Origin: Lachnospiraceae bacterium
GTDB lineage: Bacteria > Bacillota > Clostridia > Lachnospirales > Lachnospiraceae
Assembly (NCBI GenBank): GCA_022791575.1
Contig: JAAVZI010000031.1
Span: forward strand, 1 to 39,249
Direction: 5' to 3'
Length of the DNA: 39,249 nucleotides
Positions 1-8,172 of this stretch are shown piece after piece. The translations under genes and the position numbers were made by a program. Within the stretch, counting starts at the first letter, position 1. Every line of letters starts with the position of its first letter. The notes under the pieces are model-generated. The model was not told the DNA's origin. It searched no databases and saw nothing but the letters and a program-made list of their open reading frames with translations.

Positions 1-211
1 AATCAAGGTTATAAAATCAAGTCAGCAACTGCATAACCTTAACATTCTCTATATTCAATTTTTAAAGCAGCCACTGAAAGATGGCTTATTTGTTGTGCGA
101 TTAAGGGAATGGATACCCTCTACTTTTCATTTTCAATCTTCTCCTTTCCATATAGGCTGCACCTGCTGAGAATTGGTCTGCGCCAAAAGTTCCAAGTGAA
201 GAAAGCTGCAT

Positions 212-1087
212 TTACCCGGCAATATAAGCGTCCTCTATTTCACCGTCTACGCTGCCGTTTACTATAATTACATGGCCAAAGAACATGTCGTCGTCCTCAT
301 AGTAGGCTTCGTAATCGCCCTCTGCGTATATACTGAATTCGCTGATGACAATCCGTTTTGCAAAATCCTCTTTCGTAATCTTCGCCAGGGAATTTGCGTC
401 TTCGCCCTCCTCTTCCTCCTCGTAACATTCTTCACCCTGCCAGTCATTGGCTGTTTCTGCCAGCTCTTCGGCGGCATAGTTACGAAAATTCTGATCCCAT
501 GTTTCAAGATTGGCATATAATTTCTTAAACTGCGCCAGTGCCTGGTCTGCCGTAGTGCCATTTTCCTCGTCACACTCTAAGGTCACACGGCATTCCTCTC
601 CCAGCCAGTCAACCGTACCCGCAAACCAGCTGAAATGCCGCTCCAGCGTAAAGGTTCCGCAGTCCTCGTCCTCAATGGCAATCACTTCGTTGTAGTTCTC
701 CAGCAGCTGGGACAGAGCCGCATTTTCCACTTCGCGTTCCAAAACTTCTGTCAGCATAAAATTATTGAAGAAGCGGGGCTGTGCACCTTTCATCACCTGT
801 TCTGGCTTGATTTTGCGGCATTTGACATGGTAAATGGTCAGGTCGTTCAGATGAAATATCCATCCATCCTTGTCCTCCTCACACGCAAGCCAGTTTAAGC
901 TGCCCTCGCCCTCTGCCATTTCCCCGGTTTCCATATCCACATAACCAAGAATATCTGCGCTGGGCGACCAAAGACCCTGGGCAACGCTGCCCGCGCCGCC
1001 GACATATTCGCCGGTCAGAACCAGCATCTCCCGCGTCTGCTCCTCGTAGCGTTTTTCGTATTTTTTCTTTTCTTTTTCGAAATTCAT
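212..1087 (-). CDS. DUF2262 domain-containing protein
   Basis: This is a 291-residue acidic, soluble protein with no signal peptide or membrane segment. The middle and C-terminal parts carry a pattern I recognise from DUF2262: an aromatic-rich stretch (FSWFAGTVDWLGEE, about residues 152-165), a helix with evenly spaced leucines, then an acidic low-complexity run of Glu around residue 225 and a conserved-looking end (DDDMFFGHVIIVNG). The N-terminal ~110 residues look like a separate domain. The start is fixed by an AAGGAGGAG ribosome binding site a few bases upstream. The function of DUF2262 is unknown to me. The gene stands alone on the minus strand, with a MITE-like repeat directly upstream that probably lies in or next to its promoter region. 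Confidence 0.75.
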   Translation of the reverse strand: MNFEKEKKKYEKRYEEQTREMLVLTGEYVGGAGSVAQGLWSPSADILGYVDMETGEMAEGEGSLNWLACEEDKDGWIFHLNDLTIYHVKCRKIKPEQVMKGAQPRFFNNFMLTEVLEREVENAALSQLLENYNEVIAIEDEDCGTFTLERHFSWFAGTVDWLGEECRVTLECDEENGTTADQALAQFKKLYANLETWDQNFRNYAAEELAETANDWQGEECYEEEEEGEDANSLAKITKEDFAKRIVISEFSIYAEGDYEAYYEDDDMFFGHVIIVNGSVDGEIEDAYIAG

Positions 1088-1124
1088 TATGTAAACTCCT
1101 CCTTTCTGATGGTTTTAGCTTTAA

Positions 1125-1267
1125 TAGGTAATTGCGAAAGTCTGAATCAAAGCGACGATTTTAGACAAAACATACAAAAACTCCGCTCAAAAACGTTTCA
1201 AATTCGCTCTGTTTTTGTATGTTTTGCCTAAAATCTGGTTATGAATACTGAGTTTCGCAAATGCCTA
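1125..1267 (+). repeat. MITE-like palindromic repeat, copy A (complete, short form)
   Basis: This 143-bp element is bounded by near-perfect terminal inverted repeats: TAGGTAATTGCGAAAGTCTG at the left and its imperfect complement, ending GCAAATGCCTA, at the right. Internally, GATTTTAGACAAAACATACA pairs with TGTATGTTTTGCCTAAAATC, so the whole unit can fold into one long hairpin. No ORF lies inside. It sits between the start of the DUF2262 gene and the end of the broken 2H phosphoesterase gene. Related copies are at 2456-2648, 2729-2922, 2952-3018 and 22744-22860, with a one-ended fragment at 1313-1357. Confidence 0.85.
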
Positions 1268-1301
1268 GGTTTTAGCTTTAAATATATTTGAAACTCTATA
1301 T

Positions 1302-1833
1302 TCATAGACAAAGTTTGTCCAAACTCGCCGCCTTAGATCTGATTTTCGCAATCACCAATGTTTTGGCTGATTGGTATTTGCGAATCTGCAATTTTACTGC
1401 TTCTTTAATTTCACAGTAAACAGTTCTTCGACTGGAAATGTAAGTTTTACCAGTGCAATGCGGCGCCCAAGTGTCTGGACAATACCATTCCCAGCCCTTT
1501 GTATCAAAATTTTTCAAACTTTCATACAGTTCTTGGTGAAATTGATACATACGAACAGTCATAACAGGCGATACAAAAATGGTTTTGGTATCCGGAAATA
1601 TTCCAACTGAGCAAATATGAGCATGCATTGTATTATGCCTATCTGCAAAAGCCTTTAGCTGTTCTATGCACTGCATTTCATTTACATTGTTAAAACATGC
1701 CAGCGTCAAATGGGGGGCTTGGTTTCCATTCTAAATATTTGGTACTGATGTGTTCCGCAGCAATTTTTCTTGGTAACTCCCACAGCTTCTCTTCTGTTTT
1801 GGGGTCAAAATATAATTCTATGGCATATTGCAT
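1302..1833 (-). pseudogene. 2'-5' RNA ligase family (2H phosphoesterase), frameshifted
   Basis: Two overlapping frames together make one protein of about 177 residues, the usual length for this family. The first frame starts at 1833 (MQYAIELYFDPKTEEKLWEL) behind an AAAGGA site. The second frame carries PHLTLACFNN and later APHCTG, the two His-x-Thr catalytic motifs of 2H phosphoesterases. The shift lies in a run of six C (minus strand, near 1716-1721); with five C the protein would read straight through as KPSPHLTLACF. The gene is therefore a recent frameshift, a sequencing slip, or a switchable homopolymer. The last ~16 codons (from about IAKIRSKAA) are supplied by a repeat fragment, so the native 3' end is also lost. 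Family members act on 2',5' or cyclic phosphodiesters in RNA; the physiological role is usually unknown. Confidence 0.8.
1313..1357 (-). repeat. MITE-like repeat, one-ended fragment inside a coding end
   Basis: Read on the minus strand, this stretch (GGTGATTGCGAAAATC, then AAGGCGGCGAGTTTGGACAA) matches the left end of the repeat copy at 22744 (GGTGATTGCGAAAGTC, AAGGCGACGAGTTTGAACAA) with few differences. It forms the last codons of the 2H phosphoesterase frame. The other half of the element is not present here; the complete copy A begins about 45 bp away. Confidence 0.7.
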
Positions 1834-2110
1834 ACATAATCCTTTCATCTGTCTAATCTTATTGCATGACAAAATGGAACCGCATAAGGAGACGCGTTCA
1901 GTGCGAGATTCATAACACCATAAACTGCTCAAAAAACAGGCAATTCCTCATATGAATCGTCAGACGCTGCCAATTGCTAAATGACAGTTTAGGACTGCCT
2001 TGTTTTACACCATTCTATAACCGCAATAAAGGTTCCATAAGGTTTCTTTCTCGTCAATAAGATTTTTATTTGTTGGAACTCTCAAACCCTTACGCGAATC
2101 AGAATTGATA

Positions 2111-2422
2111 TTACAGCTCTTTTATTAATTTAACCTTCAAAGGGCGCTTTGTAAGAAATTCTGCATTTTTATCCATTGCGGTTCTTGGATGTTGATCTAT
2201 ATCAATGTCTAGTTTGATTGGTTCATCAATAACAAATAAAAATCCTTTCTCTGTTCCATTGTGAGTTATTGTTCCATCATCATATCCCAATTGACTGGGT
2301 TGATGTGAGAAAGCTTCTGCCAACTCTTTCCATTGAGTAATTGTGCTGCCTTCTTCTAAAACGTCAAATAGCACATTCGAACCATGATACCATACTCCGT
2401 TCGGTTTTATCTTGATTTGCAT
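2111..2422 (-). CDS. small ADP-ribosyltransferase-fold-like protein (tentative)
   Basis: This is a 103-residue soluble protein with a good AAAGGAGG ribosome binding site. It begins with VWYHGSN (about residues 10-16), then GSTITQWKELAEAFSH, LFVIDEPIKLDID and a C-terminal EFLTKRPLKVKLI. An N-terminal YHG(S/T), a central strand ending in a proline-containing loop and a late basic (R/K)xPL segment resemble the compact Arr/KptA-type NAD-dependent ADP-ribosyltransferase fold. I see this as pattern similarity only and cannot confirm a catalytic triad. The coding sequence appears intact. It lies next to a broken RNA-processing 2H phosphoesterase and upstream of it a repeat array begins. It could equally be an uncharacterised conserved family without enzymatic activity. 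Confidence 0.5.
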   Translation of the reverse strand: MQIKIKPNGVWYHGSNVLFDVLEEGSTITQWKELAEAFSHQPSQLGYDDGTITHNGTEKGFLFVIDEPIKLDIDIDQHPRTAMDKNAEFLTKRPLKVKLIKEL

Positions 2423-2455
2423 ATTTCTTGCCTCCTTTTAAAATTTAATATCTAA

Positions 2456-2648
2456 AGGTAATTGAGAAAGTCATATTGAAAGCGACGATTTTAGACAAAA
2501 CATACAAAAACGCCGCTCAAAGACGTTGATTGGACATGAGGAGGGACCCACGAAGTGGGAGGAGTCCTGGTGTCAGTACTTGATTCGCTCTGTTTTTGTA
2601 TGTTTTGCCTAAAATCTGGTTACGAATCATAAGTTTTGCAATTGCCTA
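2456..2648 (+). repeat. MITE-like repeat, copy B (long form with hairpin insert)
   Basis: This copy has the same terminal arms as copy A (AGGTAATTGAGAAAGTC at left, GTTTTGCAATTGCCTA at right) but carries about 50 extra bp in the centre, between GACGTT and GATTCGCTC. The insert contains CCCACGAAGTGGG, a tight stem, flanked by GGAGGGA and GGAGTCC. It lies directly upstream of the ADP-ribosyltransferase-like gene. Confidence 0.85.
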
Positions 2649-2728
2649 TTTAATATCTAACCTTTTATGTATTTTCTTTGACATTCCTGCGCTCCTTTGC
2701 TTTCTCCCTTCTAAATAAAATAACCTTA

Positions 2729-2922
2729 TAGGCAGTTGCAAAACTCTCATTTTACTATCAGAGTTTGGGCAATAGATACAAAAATGGAGCGAATCAAGTA
2801 CTGACACCAGGACTCCTCCCACTTCGTGGGTCCCTCCTCATGTCCAATCAACGTCTTTGAGCGGAATTTTTGTATCTATTGTTCAAACTCGTCGCTTTGA
2901 ATGTAACTTTCGCAATTATCTA
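2729..2922 (-). repeat. MITE-like repeat, copy C (long form, inverted relative to copy B)
   Basis: The central block is the exact reverse complement of the block in copy B over more than 60 bp (from GCGAATCAAG through CTTTGAGCGG). Terminal arms (TAGGCAGTTGCAAAAC and TTCGCAATTATCTA) match the family but have diverged more. Copies B and C therefore form a large inverted pair separated by about 80 bp. Confidence 0.85.
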
Positions 2923-2951
2923 CAAAATGACCTTTTGACACCCTAATCCTT

Positions 2952-3018
2952 TAGATAATTGCGAAACTTAGGATTTACCTAAAATCGTCGCTTTCATTCA
3001 GACTTTTGCAAATGCCTA
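2952..3018. repeat. MITE-like repeat, copy D (arms only, centre deleted)
   Basis: This 67-bp unit contains just the two terminal arms fused: TAGATAATTGCGAAAC at one side and GACTTTTGCAAATGCCTA at the other, with CCTAAAATCGTCGCTTTC between. The internal segment of the other copies is absent. The rest of 2423-3172 holds copies B and C and AT-rich spacer with no ORF I would support. Confidence 0.75.
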
Positions 3019-3172
3019 TAAAATAACCTTCAATTATGTTACTTAAAACAACCTTTTTTGTGATAGAAAAGCATTATTAATGCATACCTTGCTTTCATTC
3101 GCTGCATTTTTATCTAAATTTCTCTTATCATTATATACAATAATTTTACGATTTTCAATAAGGAAAGAAAGA

Positions 3173-3205
3173 ATGACGGAGAACCTTGCGCGGGCTCTCC
3201 GTCAT
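3173..3205 (-). terminator. hairpin terminator after the sigma factor gene
   Basis: ATGACGGAGA at 3173-3182 pairs perfectly with TCTCCGTCAT at 3196-3205. On the minus strand the stem is followed by a T-rich tract (TCTTTCTTTCC). It lies about 75 bp past the stop of the sigma factor gene, as expected for a rho-independent terminator, though the T run is interrupted. Confidence 0.6.
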
Positions 3206-3278
3206 GATACCGTGATTATATCATACTTTAATCTTTTTCGTCTTCACATGGGTTGTATGTGCGCGGTTGCTTGTATAT

Positions 3279-4916
3279 TTACTCGGATGAGCGGGAGACG
3301 CCCATCCAGCAACCCTCCGGTCCTAAGGGATGTGCGGGCGGTATGAGCAGTCCTTTTTCAATCAGCACTTCCGCCAAAGCATCCACAATCGGCAGAGAGG
3401 CAAGGGCATTGGCAAAGCGCCATTCACCCAGCAGATGTTTTGGAACATTTGTTCGAATCAGATGATACAGCTGCCTGGCTGCTGTTTGCGCTTCTGTTTC
3501 AAAATACCCCTTGGAAAGCCGTTTGGTAATCTCGAACAATTGCTTCTCGTCTTTGAGGTCATGTACTAAAATCCCAGTATAGAGCCAATCCCCCTCGCGG
3601 TACAAATAGCCGCTCTCAATTGCTTTTGCGGCATGTTCCCGGTCCTGTTCCGAGAGGCTGCTGACCGGCAGGCCGTCGATCGCCTGCAGGGCAAGCTGGA
3701 TTTCTCTGTTCTTTGCCACATTTAGATTGCAGTCAAAATGCTGATTAATCCGGGAAATATAGATATTATTCAGATAAATTTGGGAAAATCCGCATACATT
3801 CTGGGCACTCACATCATCATGGCCCGCCCCGTAGTATGTTCCGTGATCTACATAGCCGAAGATACTAAATGGCCGTTTTATTTTCTCCGTCTGGGAAAAA
3901 TAATTCTTCGAAAGGATCTTTTCTACCTGTCCCTGGAATTCGTATGCCATCGTATGGAGCTGCTGCCAGAGAATCAGGTTCAAGTCATACTTTTTATTGA
4001 GATAAGGAAAGGCCAGATATTCATCTTTCTGTTGTTCAATAAAATCATTGATAATGCCGCAGATCGCAGGCATTTGCTCCAGATAGACTGCATTGGCCTG
4101 TTCCATGGTATCCTGGTCAAATAAAACGAAATTTAGCGCATAATTCTGCCGGCCAACCTTGCGCAGCAGCCCATACTGCCCATTTTTACCATGTTCAAGA
4201 ATGTCAAGCTCCTCTTCTACATAGAGTGTCGGCACATTGAGTGCAGCAGCAATTTCTGCCGCGCTGCTGGGCTTTTTATGACACAAATAGATGACATGTT
4301 TGGAAAACTGGCGCTGTTCACATAAATCTCTGGGATCGTTCCCGCTGCATTGCCCCGTTCCCCAGAGCACATAATTGATGTTGTCAAGGGCAATTGGCTT
4401 TTGTGTATTTTTTTCCATTTCCGTTACCTCGCTTCTGATGATTTTCCTTGCTGAAAATAAACGCTGGCGCACAGTGCCCTCGTTCATATGCAGGCGCCGG
4501 GCAATCTGCGCCGTAGACAGGCCGTCTAAATAAAACAGAATCATCACTTCGCGGTATGCCTTCGTCAGAAATGCGATACAGCGGTAGATCTGGTTTAATC
4601 GTTCTCTGCTGTCGTCTTCCGGCTCGATTTCAGCAATTTCTGCAAATATTTGCTGTACATCGCCCTCGTAAAAAAGCTGCTTATGCCGGCGGCGCCTGTC
4701 GGAAAAACCGGCGTACACATTGCGGGCGACGCGCCAGATAAACGGGTAGGGATGTTCAATATCTCCCGTGCCGTTTGCTGCTTTTACAAGCTCAAAAATA
4801 ATATCGGAGCAAAGTTCCTGTGCCTCATAACTGCCGCTTGTGCGGGCATAGCAGAAGCCATATAGTTTTTCTAATAGTTCTTCATCCATCATTTTCAGCA
4901 ATTCTTGTTTTTTCAT
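3279..4916 (-). CDS. ECF-like RNA polymerase sigma factor with long C-terminal extension
   Basis: This 545-residue protein starts as a short sigma-70 family factor. Region 2-like sequence covers about residues 10-95 (EELCSD-type helix, HPYPFIWRVARNVY). Region 4 lies at about 105-160, with a clear helix-turn-helix (REVMILFYLDGLSTAQIARR, then EGTVRQRLFSARK). About 380 further residues follow, with a possible winged-helix-like stretch near 215-250 (SSAAEIAAALNVPTLYVEEE) and no membrane segment. Ordinary ECF factors are ~160-200 residues, so the extension is the odd feature; it may sense a signal or bind a partner. The ribosome binding site is TTGGAGAG. The gene follows an ABC exporter on the same strand after a 150-bp gap, so it may be partly co-transcribed and may control the exporter. 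I see no anti-sigma gene. Confidence 0.85.
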   Translation of the reverse strand: MKKQELLKMMDEELLEKLYGFCYARTSGSYEAQELCSDIIFELVKAANGTGDIEHPYPFIWRVARNVYAGFSDRRRRHKQLFYEGDVQQIFAEIAEIEPEDDSRERLNQIYRCIAFLTKAYREVMILFYLDGLSTAQIARRLHMNEGTVRQRLFSARKIIRSEVTEMEKNTQKPIALDNINYVLWGTGQCSGNDPRDLCEQRQFSKHVIYLCHKKPSSAAEIAAALNVPTLYVEEELDILEHGKNGQYGLLRKVGRQNYALNFVLFDQDTMEQANAVYLEQMPAICGIINDFIEQQKDEYLAFPYLNKKYDLNLILWQQLHTMAYEFQGQVEKILSKNYFSQTEKIKRPFSIFGYVDHGTYYGAGHDDVSAQNVCGFSQIYLNNIYISRINQHFDCNLNVAKNREIQLALQAIDGLPVSSLSEQDREHAAKAIESGYLYREGDWLYTGILVHDLKDEKQLFEITKRLSKGYFETEAQTAARQLYHLIRTNVPKHLLGEWRFANALASLPIVDALAEVLIEKGLLIPPAHPLGPEGCWMGVSRSSE

Positions 4917-5068
4917 AGTTTCTCTCCAAAGCGCTTGATCAATGCTTTCATAGATATTGTGTGCGGAAATGAAAAAATGTTAGGGACTTTTTGCAATTAT
5001 TTTCAATGATATGTTACAAATGCTCACTATACCAAATATAAACGATTTCTCTTCTTGTAACCATGAGG

Positions 5069-7402
5069 TCAGTACACCAGCTCACGGATCTCCACTTTCT
5101 GAATCCTGCGCGACGAAAGATAAGCAAAGACAAAGAAGCTGACACAAATCAGCACCAGCGGCAGCACAAAGTTCAGCGGCGAAAATGCCGTTACAAAGCT
5201 GGTAATCCCGATATTCTTAAGCAGCAGGCTCAGAATCTCAGCCGAACAAACATAGCTGAACACAGCCCCAATGCCAGCGCCCAACACTGCCGCGGCAAAG
5301 AAACGCACTGCAAACTGCAGCCGTAGCCGTCGCGCCGTAAAGCCGACTGCCTTATAGATCCCGATATCACGGCGTTCCTGTACAAATGCTTTAGAGCACA
5401 CCATATGCACGACAATCAGTGAAAACAAAACTGCGAAGACATAGATAATCAGCTGTATACCTTGAATCGCTATATTATAGGTCTCATCCAGCATGCTTTC
5501 TACTGCACTCGCTTCCAGAAGATCGCCGAATTTCTCATTCAGCATAGCGGCAACCTCCTCGCTCTTCGCCTCATGTTCCAGCGAATAGCCGCCGTACAGC
5601 CAGCTGTCGAAATCCAGCCTGTCAGCACCCGCAGACGAGATTGCAAATGTCCTGCCTGCATCGTTCAGAAACTGGGTGATACCTGTAATCAGATAATCGG
5701 CCTTTTTGCCCTGATAGCTGATGGTGATTTCATCCCCGATGTTCAGGTCAAATTCATCTTCTAAAATTTCCGTAATCACCATCTCATTTTCATAGAGCGG
5801 CGCCCTGCCCTTTAACGGCACAATGACTTGCGGATCTTTATACACAATACCCAAAACCTGTTCGCCGTCAAATGTAAAATATTTTTGGTTATGATAATAT
5901 TTCTGCTTTATTTTTGAAATATGATCCACCTGTGCTTCTATTTGGGCAAATTCTACGTCAGTCAAATTCTTTTTCGGTTTTATGTTAACCTCTGTAACGA
6001 TCATCCCCATTGATTCCGCCGCCGACTTGGAATTCATAGTATTTCCCAGCATACTGATCGTAATCATAAAAAATGTCAGAATGGCGACAATGGCTAGCGA
6101 ACCCGCATAGCGGCGTTTGGCCGAAGTAAATTGGCGCAGCGCCAAGGTCAGCGATAACAGCCGCTGCGTGATTGGCAGTTTGAGGCGGCTGTCAAACCAG
6201 ATTTCCTTTCTGCCTCCTGCGATTGCCCGGACCGGGGAAATGCGGTTGACCTTGCGCGTGGAAATCCAGATGGACAGCGCGGACAGGCAAAACAGGGCCA
6301 GCAAAACCAATGCAATGGTACCGACGGGCACGGACAGGACAGCAGGCACCTCAATCACGGATACAAAAATGCTGCTGCCTTTAACGACCAGCGGTATGGC
6401 CAGTAAAGTTCCCAAAACGGCGCCCAGAAGCTCTGCCAGAAAATATTGCATAAAGAAGAGCAGGCGGATCTTGCCCCTGCCAAAGCCCAGCGCCTTTAGA
6501 ACACCGAACATGACATAGTTGGTCTCGACCTCCACGGAAATGCTGTGGACTGTGATAATCAGCACAATCACCAGCAGAAACAGAATAAAAACTTTTAGAA
6601 TCGAACACATAATTTCCGGAAACAAATTGGTATATTGAATTGACATGTCCTTTGTTATGGAACCATAACCGAGATCGCTGACACCGGTATCTAAGTTCAG
6701 CTGCCGGCCGAATTTTGCGTCGCTTAAGGTACAGCTGTCGGCCTTGTAGATTTCCAGGGCTTTGCCGATTCCATGCAGATCTTCCCGTTCCTTTGCGGCA
6801 ATCGCTGCCTGCAGCTGTTCGTAGTCCTCATCGCTGATACATAATTTTTTCCAGCCGATACTGGCGGAGCCGAGCATTGGCTCTAAGAGAATGCCTTTTA
6901 TGGTAAATGTATATTCTTCGGCAATGGTCTGAAGCTGGATGGTTTCTCCTACTTTTCCATTCACGCTGGTCAGATAGCCCTGGGGAACGTAGATTTCGCC
7001 TTTTTTTAGTGCGGGTGCCGTTCCTTTGACCTTATGCAGGTCTTCTTCTAGCAGCTGTTCGCTGCCGTCGTTTTTTACAATCAGCTGCATATTGGAGTAT
7101 TCCTGCCCGCCCATGCTGCTTTTAATAGCAACCAGATAGTCGAAAACCTGCACGTCTTTGACCAGGTTATGATTTCTTACATTTGTAATCATTTCGTCGG
7201 TAAGCTGATACTCGTAATATTCTACCAACAGATCCGGTGTATCTACATTGGCATGGGAAGTGTTTACACCTGTTTCGGCGCTCTGCTGAATGCTGAATAC
7301 GGTTGTGATGGACATGGCAATCAGGAGGAGCAGCAGGATTACGCTGATAAAGGAGCCTTTTTTGTGCCGGATATTTGCCCGGAGTAATGTGATCATTTCC
7401 AT
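5069..7402 (-). CDS. FtsX-like ABC transporter permease
   Basis: This ~777-residue integral membrane protein belongs to the MacB/FtsX permease superfamily. A membrane segment follows the short basic N terminus (FISVILLLLLIAMSITTVFS). A large extracytoplasmic domain comes next, then three closely spaced membrane segments (about residues 270-400), a second extracytoplasmic domain, and three more near the C terminus. This is the usual duplicated FtsX layout. I chose the start at 7402 (MEMITLL) because GGTAGGTGG lies just upstream; 7396 (MITLL) has even better spacing, and an upstream ATG at 7435 would overlap the ATPase gene. With the 7402 start the gap to the ATPase stop is 8 bp, so the two genes are an operon. 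The substrate cannot be read from sequence; relatives export antimicrobial peptides or lipids, or transmit signals. Confidence 0.9.
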   Translation of the reverse strand: MEMITLLRANIRHKKGSFISVILLLLLIAMSITTVFSIQQSAETGVNTSHANVDTPDLLVEYYEYQLTDEMITNVRNHNLVKDVQVFDYLVAIKSSMGGQEYSNMQLIVKNDGSEQLLEEDLHKVKGTAPALKKGEIYVPQGYLTSVNGKVGETIQLQTIAEEYTFTIKGILLEPMLGSASIGWKKLCISDEDYEQLQAAIAAKEREDLHGIGKALEIYKADSCTLSDAKFGRQLNLDTGVSDLGYGSITKDMSIQYTNLFPEIMCSILKVFILFLLVIVLIITVHSISVEVETNYVMFGVLKALGFGRGKIRLLFFMQYFLAELLGAVLGTLLAIPLVVKGSSIFVSVIEVPAVLSVPVGTIALVLLALFCLSALSIWISTRKVNRISPVRAIAGGRKEIWFDSRLKLPITQRLLSLTLALRQFTSAKRRYAGSLAIVAILTFFMITISMLGNTMNSKSAAESMGMIVTEVNIKPKKNLTDVEFAQIEAQVDHISKIKQKYYHNQKYFTFDGEQVLGIVYKDPQVIVPLKGRAPLYENEMVITEILEDEFDLNIGDEITISYQGKKADYLITGITQFLNDAGRTFAISSAGADRLDFDSWLYGGYSLEHEAKSEEVAAMLNEKFGDLLEASAVESMLDETYNIAIQGIQLIIYVFAVLFSLIVVHMVCSKAFVQERRDIGIYKAVGFTARRLRLQFAVRFFAAAVLGAGIGAVFSYVCSAEILSLLLKNIGITSFVTAFSPLNFVLPLVLICVSFFVFAYLSSRRIQKVEIRELVY

Positions 7403-7410
7403 ACTGCCAC

Positions 7411-8172
7411 CTACCATTTCAACGAGGTAAGCCATGCGTTTACCTGGGTTTCGCGGGATTTTTCTTCATTGGCGTGATACGGGCTTAATGTCAGTTCGCC
7501 GATGATTTTCCCATCTTCAAGGTACAAAAGGCGGCTGGCGCGCAGCGCTGCATGCAGGTCGTGGGTGACCATCAGCACACTCTGGCCGTCCTGATTTAAC
7601 CGGGTCAGCAGATTCAGCACCTCGGTTGTATTTCTGCGGTTTAGGGCGCCGGTTGGCTCGTCGGCGAACAGAACGCTGGGGGAGTTGACAACCGCCCTGG
7701 CCACGGCGCAGCGCTGCTGCTCGCCGCCTGATACCTGCACGGGCAGGTGGGTTTTGATATGGGAGACGGACATCTGCTCTAAGAGTTCGTTGGTGTATGT
7801 TCGGACTTGAGCGGCGGATTTTTGTTTATTTAAGTAGCCGGAAACGGCGACATTTTCAAAGAGGGTCAGGTTGCTGACCAGATGCATTTGCTGAAAAATA
7901 AAGCCAAATTCGGTGCAGCGCAGCCTGGCCAGGTCTTTTTCTTTCATGGTTACTAAGTTTTTTCCGCGGTAGTGTACCTCGCCTGCCGTGGCGCGGTCCA
8001 TGCCGCTTAAGGCATAGAGCAGCGTGGATTTCCCCGAACCGCTCGCGCCCATGATAACGGTGAAGTCCCCTTCGTAGAGGTCGAAATCAATATGGGAGAG
8101 GATGTGCAGCTGCCCGCCGTTGTGGGCGAAGCTTTTGCAAAGGCCTTTTGCGGATAATATTGCTTGTTTCAT
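7411..8172 (-). CDS. ABC transporter ATP-binding protein (LolD/MacB type)
   Basis: This 253-residue nucleotide-binding subunit has all expected motifs. Walker A is GASGSGKST at residues 42-50, the signature is SGGEQQ at about 148-153, Walker B is VLFADEP at about 167-173, and the switch histidine is in VTHD at about 202-205. Length and motif spacing are typical for the MacB/LolD/BceA group that energises FtsX-like permeases. It is the first gene of the operon and is followed after 8 bp by its permease. The ribosome binding site is AAAGGACC. The upstream region contains direct TTAAG repeats overlapping a -35 position and a separate cluster of AACTGT half sites, both possible control elements. 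Confidence 0.95.
   Translation of the reverse strand: MKQAILSAKGLCKSFAHNGGQLHILSHIDFDLYEGDFTVIMGASGSGKSTLLYALSGMDRATAGEVHYRGKNLVTMKEKDLARLRCTEFGFIFQQMHLVSNLTLFENVAVSGYLNKQKSAAQVRTYTNELLEQMSVSHIKTHLPVQVSGGEQQRCAVARAVVNSPSVLFADEPTGALNRRNTTEVLNLLTRLNQDGQSVLMVTHDLHAALRASRLLYLEDGKIIGELTLSPYHANEEKSRETQVNAWLTSLKW

Noticed and set aside
1-211. AAGGTTAT/ATAACCTT inverted pair near the window start as a terminator
   Set aside because: Arms of eight bases are separated by 20 bases and there is no T run; support is weak.
1990-2105. Possible coding remnant on the minus strand reading LRVPTNKNLIDEKETLWNLY
   Set aside because: Only about 36 codons, no start codon or ribosome binding site, and it could be open by chance; no family recognised.
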